A DNA stretch of 64,000 nt from Mangrovicoccus sp. HB161399 (lineage in GTDB: Bacteria; Pseudomonadota; Alphaproteobacteria; Rhodobacterales; Rhodobacteraceae): contig NZ_JAATVU010000026.1 in the NCBI RefSeq assembly GCF_013184745.1, positions 24,351 to 88,350 on the forward strand. The letters are read 5' to 3'. The notes beneath the pieces are model-generated. The model was given only the letters and a program-made list of their open reading frames with translations, had not been told where the DNA came from and did no database searches. The translations under genes and the position numbers were made by a program. This document shows, in pieces, positions 52,301-59,246 of this stretch. Position 1 is the first letter of the stretch. Every line of letters begins with the position of its first letter.

Positions 52301-55300
52301 GGCGGCGACGACGTGATCGACCTGTCGCTGAACCGCGTGCTGGACAAGGCCTTCACCGTCGGGCGCATTCCCTTCTCGGCCTTCGCGCTCGGCGGCGCGG
52401 GCAACGACATCCTGACGCTCTCCACCCTCGGAACGACCCTCCTCGTCGGCGGCGAGGGCGACGACATCCTCGATGCCAACGGCCGCTCGGACCGCGCGGT
52501 CGAGGGCGAGGACGCGACCGGGCGCGACGGGCTGGACGGCGGCACGGGCGACGACGTCTTCCGGATCGGCGCCTCCAGCGGCCAGATCCTGGTCGCAGGC
52601 GGCGATGGCACCGACATGATCGACTTCTCCGCCGCCTCCAGCGGCATCACCGCCGATCTCGCGGCGGGTTCCGCCTCGGACGCGGCCGGGGCCTTCTCGG
52701 TCGGCGTGCTGAAAGAGCGGGGCGACCTCAGCCACCTGATCGCCGAGGCAACGCTCGGCAAGCGGCTCGGCAGCGTTTCCGGCGCATGGTCGGGCGAATT
52801 CGGCATCGAGAACCTGCTCGGCTCCGCGCAGGGCGACACGCTGTCGGGCGATGACGGCGCCAACCTGATCGCAGGGGCGGGCGGCGATGACAGCCTGTCG
52901 GGCGGGCGCGGCTCGGACACGCTGGCAGGCGGGTCCGGCGACGACACGCTCGGCGGCGGCCGCGGCAACGACCTGCTTTCGGGCGGCGAGGGAAACGACC
53001 TGGTGCTGGGCGGCGGCGGCAATGACGTGCTGGAGCTGGGCGTCACGCTCGGCACGCTGCAGGGCGACCGCGACACGCTGGACGGCGGCGCGGACAACCC
53101 GGCCGAGGGCAATGCCGGCGACATGGTCTCCTTCAACGCGGCCGAGCCCTATCTGGGCGCCACGGTGAACCTTGCGGCGGGCCGCGCGGTGCTGCGCCAT
53201 GCCGGGCAGCAGGTTGCGGATATCGCGGATATCGAGAGCGCGGCCGGCACGGTGCTGGATGACCAACTGGCCGGGGACGGGCGGGCCAACCTGCTCTATG
53301 GCGTCGACGGAGACGACCTGGTGCTGGGCTTCGCCGGGAACGACACGCTGCTGGGCGGCGCGAACGACGACAGCCTCTTCGGCGGCGCAGGCGATGACAG
53401 CCTCGAGGGCGGCGACGGGCTGAACCTGCTTTCGGGCGGGGTCGGCGATGACACATTCGTGCTGAACGGCGGCTACCAGATCGTCTCGGGCGGCGCCGGC
53501 ACCGACGTGCTGGAACTGCAGAAATCCGTGGTCACTCTCGGCGGGGAAAGCGCAGTCAGCCAGTTCGCCTTCGTCGAAGCGGATGGCCTGCGCATGGCCG
53601 TCCACTATGCCGAAGCCGGCGGAGAGATGACGGTGCTTGGCGCGGCCGAGATCGGCGCCGACATCGAGCAGATCCGCATCTACGAGCCCTTCGCCGACGC
53701 CGGGGACGGCACCGTCCTGCGCCCGCTCTCCGACGGCGGCGCCTTCGCGGCGGGCGCAGTTCCGGCGAAACTGGCGATGGCGGCACATGCCCTCGACGCC
53801 CGGCAGATCGGGGCGCTGAAGGGGGCCCTCGCGGAGGAGGACGCACGCGCGATCGCCGACTTCCTTCCGGAATTCCTTGAAAAGCAGGAAGTTCCCGGCA
53901 CGGAGACCGGCGACAGGCTGGTCCATGGCAGCTTCGCGCTGCCCGGCGGCGGCCATGTTCTGGTGATGACCCGCCCGGATGGCGGCGCCCGCGCGGTGAT
54001 CGAGATCCACGCCTTCGACGCGGATGGCATCCCGCTCGGCGAGCCGGCCGACCTGCCGAACACCTTCGTCTTCTTCCCGATTCTCGACGCGGTGATGCTG
54101 GAGGACGGGCGGCTGGCGGTTGCCTCGGGCTCGTGGAATTCCTCGGACAAGCATGCGGAGCTTTCCGTCATCGACTTCGGCGCCGAGGGGCCGGAGGTCA
54201 CAGATTACCTGCCCATGGCCTTCGAGCCGACCGGCGACATCCAGGACATCGCCATCCAGGGGACCTCGCTGCAGGATCTGTCGATGCAGGTGATCTACCG
54301 CCAGAAGGACGAGACCGGACGGATCACCGGCAAGACGCTGGCTGAATACTCGCAGCTCACCCGCAGCGGCTTTGCCGCCGAGGAGCTGCTGCGCGACAGC
54401 GGCATCGACACCAACGAGGACGTCAAGGCCGCGACGCTGGCAGATGGCAGCACGGTCACCGCGCTGGTCGGAATTTCGGGCGCGTCAGGGCCGCAGCGCA
54501 TCCATTTCCGCATCGAGGATGCATCGGGGACGCTCGTCCGCGAAACCAGCTACGGCGCGAACGACAACCGTATCGCCGGAGGTGATGTCACTGCCCTGGC
54601 CAACGGCAATTTCGTCGTCGCGGCCTTCGGCAACAACGGAGATTTCGACACGTTCTTCACCATCTTCGATGCCGCCGGGCAGGTCGTGAAAGGCACCACG
54701 AGCGTGGGCGACACGGGCAGTCCCGACGAGAATGTCGATCCCAAGGCCGTCGCCCTCGCCGATGGCGGCTTCCTGTTCCTGTGGTCCGACCTCAAGCAGG
54801 GCCGGATCGAGGGCGAGCGCTTCGACGCCGCCGGAGCCAAGGTCGGCGGGCAGTTCGTGCTGGACGGCGGTTTCACGGACGAATTCGGCAGCTTCGCGGG
54901 GCTGCTGGATGCGGTCCTGCTGGAGGACGGGCGGATCGCGATGACCATCCGCGAGGAGGACGGGATCAAGACGGCGCTGCTGTCGGAAATCCGCAACGTC
55001 TTCCGCGGCGACGGCGCGGAGAACGTCATCGGCGGCACCGGCGGCGCGGACTACATCGAAGGCTTCGGCGGCGATGACACGCTCGACGGCGCGGACGGCG
55101 CGGACAAGCTCTTCGGCGCCGAGGCGGATGACATGCTCTTCGGAGGCACCGGCAACGACACGCTGGACGGCGGCAGCGGGGACGACTTCCTGGCCGGCGG
55201 CACAGGGAAGGACGACCTTTCCGGCGGGGACGGGCGCGACAGCCTCTTCGGCGACAGCGGCGATGACCGGCTCGACGGCGGCGACGGCCACGACCGGCTG

Positions 55301-56575
55301 GAAGGCGGGGCGGGAGACGACCAGCTGTCCGGCGGGGCTGGCCTCGACCGGCTGGAGGGCGGCGCGGGCAACGACACGCTGGCGGGCGGCGAGGGCGCGG
55401 ATATCTTCGTCTTCGCCTCGGACGTGGCAGTGCTGGACGACGGCACGCGGGCCGCGCTCGATGTTCCGCTGTCCTCCGGGGAGGATGTCATCGCGAATTT
55501 CGAGCTGGGCCGCGACCGCATCGACCTGACCGGGATTTCCGGCGTGACGGGGATCGGCGACCTGGCCATCTCCGTCGACGCGGCGAGCGGCAGCACGGTC
55601 ATCGATGCCGGGGCTGGCACGATCACGCTGGCGGGCATCGGCGGCGGGCTGCGCGCCGAGTATTTCGCGGCGCCGGGCGGAATTTCCTCGGTCTCGCAAG
55701 TTGATTTCGATGCCGATCCGATCTTCGCCGAAAGCCTTTCGGAGGTCTTCAAGGATCCGGGCAACGGCGCGCTCTACGAGGGCGGGCGCAGCGACTATGT
55801 CGGCGCGCGGATCGCCGGGGCGTTCGAAGTGGATGCCGATGGCAGCTACACCTTCTACCTGACCAGCGACGACGGCTCGGCGCTGTTCATCGACGGACAG
55901 CAGGTGATCGGCAATGACGGGCCGCACCGCAAGATCGAGCAATCCGCCGCGGTCGAACTTGCGGCCGGTCAGCATGACATCGAGATCCGCTATTTCGAGC
56001 GCGAGAAGGGCGCCTATCTGGACCTCGACTGGGAAGGCGCGGAATTCGGCCGCGAACAGATGGAATTCGGCGGTGCGGCGCTGTCGCAGGACGACTTCGT
56101 CTTCGCCTCCGGGCTGAAGGCGGAGTATTTCGAGGCGCCGTCGAATGCCGGGTCGCTGGCCGCGGTGGATTTCGGGGCCGATCCGATCTTCGCCGAGACC
56201 GTCTCGGCGATCGACAAGGCGGGCAGCGGCGCGTTCTTCGCGGGCGGACCGGCAGACAGCTTCGGCGCGCGCTACAGCGGTGCGTTCGAGGTGGAGGCCG
56301 CGGGCAGCTACACCTTCTTCCTGACCAGCGATGACGGTTCCGCACTCTACATCGACGGCGAGCAGGCGATCCTCAATGACGGGGTGCATTCGGCGCGGAC
56401 CAACACCGCGGAGCTGGCGCTGGAGGAGGGCGTGCACGAGATCGAGCTGCGCTATTTCGAGCGCAGCGGCGCCGCGGTGCTCGATCTCGACTGGCAGAGC
56501 GCGGATTTCGCCCGCGAACAGATGGTCTTCGGCCAGCCGCTGCCGGTGGCCGGCGAGGATGGCCTGACGTTCTGA
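49358..56575 (+). CDS. Giant RTX calcium-binding protein with tandem C-terminal PA14 domains
   Basis: A 2405-residue acidic, presumably secreted surface protein with no Sec signal. Residues 1 to about 420 are mostly amphipathic helix with hydrophobic stretches near 85-110 and 265-310. Glycine-rich RTX nonapeptide blocks (GGxGxDxLx, for example GGAGDDTLNGGAGTD) lie near 425-480, 580-635, 710-795, 1010-1080, 1150-1235, 1300-1370 and 1890-2018. Residues about 1515-1870 are beta-propeller-like repeats without RTX motifs. A serralysin-type C-terminal part (2015-2095) precedes two similar PA14 domains (about 2096-2245 and 2251-2401; YTFYLTSDDGSALFIDG, YTFFLTSDDGSALYIDG). The ATG at 49358 was preferred to a GTG at 49295; AAGG lies about 10 nt upstream. 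No type I secretion genes are adjacent. Confidence 0.9.
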   Translation: MAHGTPLSGIDLNAVSGGLALFIDGNGSSVKGLRGYLDDVADTKALLQGASDLLGQVSEMKENAEDLQKIADGVGDALQVVGKLGGILGSVFKVATRVIGEALEEIEDAAKRFEKQLDRFDETADKIQAAIDKAIALIEEVVEPVGEGYLEQSLNLKDTVDRLNDGLDTLRTDRFEITASDEDAIGVPFLPARLEGALRQLETFAGAFEQGGDSLDALIEDANAIPGADLFVPGGTAVGAFEQTVEVIGNAADTVEAVTSKLGFLAVPMEIVSFAVKPIEPLLNASGFVFRMVVKPVLDPIMKATGINKIFDPVSKELAKLVPQIDGAENFLEDAQNVADTLEAMKEELKQEAREGVTNSAAFIEDALSPVQRASDITGLVDADNPASGFAGDIIIADSRPSAIADTVEALGLDTGLIGSLLGRNDNVFDGSAGDDVFVDNLIGNEMNGKGGSDVFMMAGGDNTVTGGEGEDYAVYASRITQFRLSAEMSGGVPKITVIHLNPDSGQEYEGISSFRGVEHFFFEDIGITEGAAFEIEPLEGDEDFTAADVSDAAPQGVAAAEGLAGADYDREMTAKADIVFGSGGDNHIRTGGGNDFVVTGGGADTVEAGHGDDVVAISGTEVLVDGGEGRDALSAVGVKVDLEIALDEPSGGEIPEGQSGLVAAAGAYVNIQPMSPGSAEGESLVVAAPEGIAYGVATGQYLNFEDAIGGGGNDTLTGNSQANALAGSTGNDQIAGGAGDDTLNGGAGTDELTGGEGDDLILGGDGDDTVFGLDAGDEIDGGFGSDLLDLTGEARDILIDMTGGTPGANVIVNVEEVEFGGSGNDTVIAGDELDRVEMAGGRDLALFQGGDDDGLALGMGSGNDTVRAAMDMKADIELGDGEDRFFLDAPGGAMEDAAVAVSGGGGKDMFRTDGTAISLDLKGSGDVLSGRARAIAAAEAEETQALPATAVAADGFEVFLLSDEADRLRGETDIREVFANGGDDVIDLSLNRVLDKAFTVGRIPFSAFALGGAGNDILTLSTLGTTLLVGGEGDDILDANGRSDRAVEGEDATGRDGLDGGTGDDVFRIGASSGQILVAGGDGTDMIDFSAASSGITADLAAGSASDAAGAFSVGVLKERGDLSHLIAEATLGKRLGSVSGAWSGEFGIENLLGSAQGDTLSGDDGANLIAGAGGDDSLSGGRGSDTLAGGSGDDTLGGGRGNDLLSGGEGNDLVLGGGGNDVLELGVTLGTLQGDRDTLDGGADNPAEGNAGDMVSFNAAEPYLGATVNLAAGRAVLRHAGQQVADIADIESAAGTVLDDQLAGDGRANLLYGVDGDDLVLGFAGNDTLLGGANDDSLFGGAGDDSLEGGDGLNLLSGGVGDDTFVLNGGYQIVSGGAGTDVLELQKSVVTLGGESAVSQFAFVEADGLRMAVHYAEAGGEMTVLGAAEIGADIEQIRIYEPFADAGDGTVLRPLSDGGAFAAGAVPAKLAMAAHALDARQIGALKGALAEEDARAIADFLPEFLEKQEVPGTETGDRLVHGSFALPGGGHVLVMTRPDGGARAVIEIHAFDADGIPLGEPADLPNTFVFFPILDAVMLEDGRLAVASGSWNSSDKHAELSVIDFGAEGPEVTDYLPMAFEPTGDIQDIAIQGTSLQDLSMQVIYRQKDETGRITGKTLAEYSQLTRSGFAAEELLRDSGIDTNEDVKAATLADGSTVTALVGISGASGPQRIHFRIEDASGTLVRETSYGANDNRIAGGDVTALANGNFVVAAFGNNGDFDTFFTIFDAAGQVVKGTTSVGDTGSPDENVDPKAVALADGGFLFLWSDLKQGRIEGERFDAAGAKVGGQFVLDGGFTDEFGSFAGLLDAVLLEDGRIAMTIREEDGIKTALLSEIRNVFRGDGAENVIGGTGGADYIEGFGGDDTLDGADGADKLFGAEADDMLFGGTGNDTLDGGSGDDFLAGGTGKDDLSGGDGRDSLFGDSGDDRLDGGDGHDRLEGGAGDDQLSGGAGLDRLEGGAGNDTLAGGEGADIFVFASDVAVLDDGTRAALDVPLSSGEDVIANFELGRDRIDLTGISGVTGIGDLAISVDAASGSTVIDAGAGTITLAGIGGGLRAEYFAAPGGISSVSQVDFDADPIFAESLSEVFKDPGNGALYEGGRSDYVGARIAGAFEVDADGSYTFYLTSDDGSALFIDGQQVIGNDGPHRKIEQSAAVELAAGQHDIEIRYFEREKGAYLDLDWEGAEFGREQMEFGGAALSQDDFVFASGLKAEYFEAPSNAGSLAAVDFGADPIFAETVSAIDKAGSGAFFAGGPADSFGARYSGAFEVEAAGSYTFFLTSDDGSALYIDGEQAILNDGVHSARTNTAELALEEGVHEIELRYFERSGAAVLDLDWQSADFAREQMVFGQPLPVAGEDGLTF

Positions 56576-56610
56576 CCCGCATCCGCCGGCGCCTGCCTCG
56601 GTGCGGGCAG

Positions 56611-56638
56611 GGGCCGCGCCGCTTCGGCGGCGCGGCCC
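56611..56638. terminator. Bidirectional terminator with TTCG tetraloop
   Basis: A perfect 12-bp GC stem closed by a TTCG tetraloop, an unusually stable hairpin, lies between the convergent RTX gene and the GlxA-type regulator gene. No T-run is seen, but position and stability make a shared terminator very likely. Confidence 0.8.
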
Positions 56639-56647
56639 GTCGCGTGG

Positions 56648-57616
56648 TCAGGCCCACGCGGCAGGGTCCGCGCGCTGCCCCTGCCGCGTGGCGGTGGGCG
56701 GCTCGCCGAATTGCCGCCGGTAGGCCCCGGACAGCGCCGACTGGCTGGAAAACCCGGTGATTTCCGCGATCTCGGCCATCTGCAGCCGCGTGCCCCGTGC
56801 CAGGTCACGCGCAGTCTCCAGCCGGATCCGCCGGTAGCAATCCATCGCGGCCACCCCCAGCGCATCCCGGAACTTGCGCTGCAGCTGGCGCGGCGAAAGT
56901 CCGGTCAGCGCCGCCAGCTGCGCCAGATCCAGCGGATCGGCGACATGGCTTTCCATCAGCGCCAGCGCGGTTTCCACCACCGGCGAGCGGACGCCGTAGC
57001 GCGCGGCGATGCTGGCCTGCTGCGGCGCCTCGGCGCTGCGGATCTCGGTCTGGATGAACCAGTCGGCGATCCGCTGGGCGAAGGCCGTGCCGTGCCGCCC
57101 GGCCATCAGCGCATGCATCATGTCGAGCGGCGCGGTGCCGCCGGCGCAGGTGAAGCGGTCCCGGTCGATCACGTAGAGCCGCCGCTCGGCCAGCAGGTCC
57201 GGGAAGCGCGCGCGCATCTCCTCCAGATGGTGCCAGTGCAGGGTGAAGCGGTGCCGGTCCAGAAGCCCCGCCTGCGCCAGCACGGCCGCGCCGCCCGAGA
57301 TGCCGCCCAGCGGCACGCCTGCCCGGTCGAGCGCCCGGAGCCAGGCAAAGAGCGCCGGGTCGCGCAGCCGGAAGGGATCGCCGCCGGCAACCACGAAGAC
57401 CATGGCGAAATCCGTGCCCGCCGCGGCAAAGGGCTCCGACGGGAAGGCGGCGCCGAGGGACGACACCGCCTGGCTGCCCTGCAGCGACAGCGCGCGGATG
57501 TCGTAGAGCGGTTCGGGCGCGAAGAGATTGGCGGCGCGCAGCGGCTCCATCGCCGCCGAGGTCGACATCAGGGCGAAGCCGTCCGCCAGCAGGAAGCCCA
57601 TCCGCTCTGCCCGCAT
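56648..57616 (-). CDS. GlxA/GbdR-type AraC-family regulator
   Basis: Regulator of 322 residues. The N-terminal about 170 residues form a DJ-1/PfpI-like domain in which the usual Cys region reads GISGGAAVLA. The C-terminal about 220-310 is an AraC double helix-turn-helix (LAQLAALTGLSPRQLQRKF; IAEITGFSSQSALSGAYRRQFG). The ATG at 57616 has AAGGGA about 8 nt upstream. It is divergent from soxB, and relatives of this architecture (GbdR, SouR) activate glycine betaine and sarcosine genes in Pseudomonas. Sarcosine-responsive control of soxBDAG is therefore likely. Confidence 0.9.
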   Translation of the reverse strand: MRAERMGFLLADGFALMSTSAAMEPLRAANLFAPEPLYDIRALSLQGSQAVSSLGAAFPSEPFAAAGTDFAMVFVVAGGDPFRLRDPALFAWLRALDRAGVPLGGISGGAAVLAQAGLLDRHRFTLHWHHLEEMRARFPDLLAERRLYVIDRDRFTCAGGTAPLDMMHALMAGRHGTAFAQRIADWFIQTEIRSAEAPQQASIAARYGVRSPVVETALALMESHVADPLDLAQLAALTGLSPRQLQRKFRDALGVAAMDCYRRIRLETARDLARGTRLQMAEIAEITGFSSQSALSGAYRRQFGEPPTATRQGQRADPAAWA

Positions 57617-57709
57617 GCCATGTCCCTTCCCGAGAAACTTATGTCCCGAATCCGGAAGAAGCCCGGATCCCGCGCGGGCTATACCAGCAGCAGGACAACG
57701 GAGCGAGCC
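57617..57709. promoter_or_regulatory. Divergent promoter region upstream of soxB
   Basis: A 93-bp gap between the regulator and soxB. ATGTCCC occurs at 57620-57626 and 57641-57647, a direct repeat with a 21-bp period (two helical turns), as AraC-type proteins often need. The first copy overlaps the regulator's own ribosome-binding region, so chance is not excluded. Confidence 0.4.
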
Positions 57710-58963
57710 ATGCGTTTTTCGGGTATGCGGGTGATCAGGGAGGCCCTGACCGGCCATCGCGGCTGGGGACCGCTCTGGCGCGATCCGGATCCGCAGCCGG
57801 ACTACGACTTCATCGTGGTCGGCGGCGGCGGGCACGGGCTGGCCACGGCCTACTACCTGGCCAATGCCTTCGGCGAGACCCGCGTCGCGGTGCTGGAAAA
57901 GGGCTGGCTCGGCTCGGGCAATATCGGCCGCAACACCACGATCATCCGCTCGAACTACCTGCTGCCGGGCAACCAGCCCTTCTACGAATTCTCGATGAAG
58001 CTCTGGGAGGGGCTGGAGCAGGAATTCAATTTCAACGCGATGGTTTCTCAGCGGACGATCATCAACCTCTACCATTCCGACGGCCAGCGCGACGCCTACC
58101 GGCGCCGGGGCAATGCCATGCACCTGTCCGGGGCGGGCGGGCGGCTGCTGTCGCAGGACGAGCTGCGCGGGATGGCGCCCTATCTCAACTTCGACAATGC
58201 CCGCTTCCCGATCAAGGGCGGGCTGATGCAGGAACGCGCGGGCACGGCGCGCCATGACGGGGTGGCCTGGGGCTATGCCCGCGGCGCCGACCGGCGCGGC
58301 GTCGACCTGATCCAGAACTGCGAGGTCACCGGCTTCCGCATCCGGAACGGCCGCGTGCTGGGCGTCGAAACCTCGCGCGGCTATATCGGCGCGCGCCGGA
58401 AGGTCGGCGTCGCGGTGGCGGGCTCCTCCTCGCGCGTCATGGCGCTGGCCGGCATGCGCCTGCCGATCGAGAGCCACGTGCTGCAGGCCTTCGTCTCCGA
58501 GGGGCTGAAGCCGGTGCTGCCCGGCGTGATCACCTTCGGCGCGGGGCATTTCTACGTCAGCCAGTCGGACAAGGGCGGGCTGGTCTTCGGCGGCGACATC
58601 GACGGCTACAACTCCTATGCGCAGCGCGGCAACCTGCCGGTGGTCGAGGACGTCGCCGAGGGCGGCATGGCGCTGATGCCGATGATCGGCCGGGCCAAGC
58701 TGCTGCGGATGTGGGGCGGGATCATGGACATGTCGATGGACGGCTCGCCGATCATCGACGACACGCCGGTCGAGGGCCTCTGCCTGAATGCCGGCTGGTG
58801 CTACGGCGGGTTCAAGGCGACCCCGGCCTCGGGCTACGCGTTTGCCCATCTGCTGGCCACCGGAAAGCCGCACGGGACCGCCGCCGCCTTCCGGCTCGAC
58901 CGCTTCGCCCGCGGCCATGTCATCGACGAAAAGGGCGCCGGCGCCCAGCCCAACCTGCATTGA
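57710..58963 (+). CDS. soxB: Sarcosine oxidase beta subunit
   Basis: Flavoprotein subunit of heterotetrameric sarcosine oxidase, 417 residues, normal length. The enzyme turns sarcosine into glycine and passes the methyl group to tetrahydrofolate. The FAD-binding motif GGGGHGLATAYYLA starts near 38. VLEKGWLGSGNIGRNTTIIRSNY (in parts) is the family signature, and His 182 in ARHDGVAWGYAR is the candidate for covalent FMN attachment. It is the first gene of the soxBDAG operon, divergent from the GlxA-type regulator. Confidence 0.95.
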   Translation: MRFSGMRVIREALTGHRGWGPLWRDPDPQPDYDFIVVGGGGHGLATAYYLANAFGETRVAVLEKGWLGSGNIGRNTTIIRSNYLLPGNQPFYEFSMKLWEGLEQEFNFNAMVSQRTIINLYHSDGQRDAYRRRGNAMHLSGAGGRLLSQDELRGMAPYLNFDNARFPIKGGLMQERAGTARHDGVAWGYARGADRRGVDLIQNCEVTGFRIRNGRVLGVETSRGYIGARRKVGVAVAGSSSRVMALAGMRLPIESHVLQAFVSEGLKPVLPGVITFGAGHFYVSQSDKGGLVFGGDIDGYNSYAQRGNLPVVEDVAEGGMALMPMIGRAKLLRMWGGIMDMSMDGSPIIDDTPVEGLCLNAGWCYGGFKATPASGYAFAHLLATGKPHGTAAAFRLDRFARGHVIDEKGAGAQPNLH

Positions 58964-58973
58964 GATCCCAGCC

Positions 58974-59246
58974 ATGCTGATCCCCCATCCGCTTCTCGGC
59001 CCGCGCGACGCGCAGGAATTCACCTATCTGGGCGATGCCGCGCTGCTGGACCGGCCCGATCCCGCGGCCGGCGAAGCGGCCTTCTGCGACTATGTCTTCC
59101 TGCGCGGCAACCCGGCAGGCGTGCATCGCGAGCTGTGGTTCCACGAACAGGGCGACCGGTCCTTCCTCGTCGTCACCCGCAACACCGTCACCCATGAGAT
59201 CCTGGGCGCGGAACTGGCCACGGACGTGGCGCGGAGGGGCGCATGA
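58974..59246 (+). CDS. soxD: Sarcosine oxidase delta subunit lacking zinc ligands
   Basis: A 90-residue subunit identified by place (soxB-soxD-soxA-soxG) and by GPRDAQEFTYLGDA, ELWFHEQGDRSFLVVTRNT and the C-terminal HEILGAEL. Typical SoxD starts with CPxCG and has HxxGC later; here the first reads HPLLG and the second HEQGD, so all three zinc Cys are absent while the His remains. The protein therefore probably does not bind zinc. Start at 58974; the stop overlaps soxA as ATGA. Confidence 0.9.
   Translation: MLIPHPLLGPRDAQEFTYLGDAALLDRPDPAAGEAAFCDYVFLRGNPAGVHRELWFHEQGDRSFLVVTRNTVTHEILGAELATDVARRGA

Noticed and set aside
49217..54154. Open reading frame of 1645 codons on the minus strand opposite the RTX gene
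   Set aside because: Its translation is rich in Arg, His, Gly and Val with no family motifs, and it mirrors the codon bias of the RTX gene. High GC makes long antisense frames common.
50640..55410. Repetitive DNA that might be taken for a tandem repeat array or CRISPR
   Set aside because: The repeats are in frame and encode GGxGxDxLx calcium-binding nonapeptides; there are no uniform repeats with unique spacers.
45279..56575. The idea that the outer-membrane lipoprotein of the RND pump is the type I secretion channel for the RTX protein
   Set aside because: It is coupled to the RND pump genes and of NodT type, a strong terminator lies between, and no HlyB/HlyD-type genes are present.
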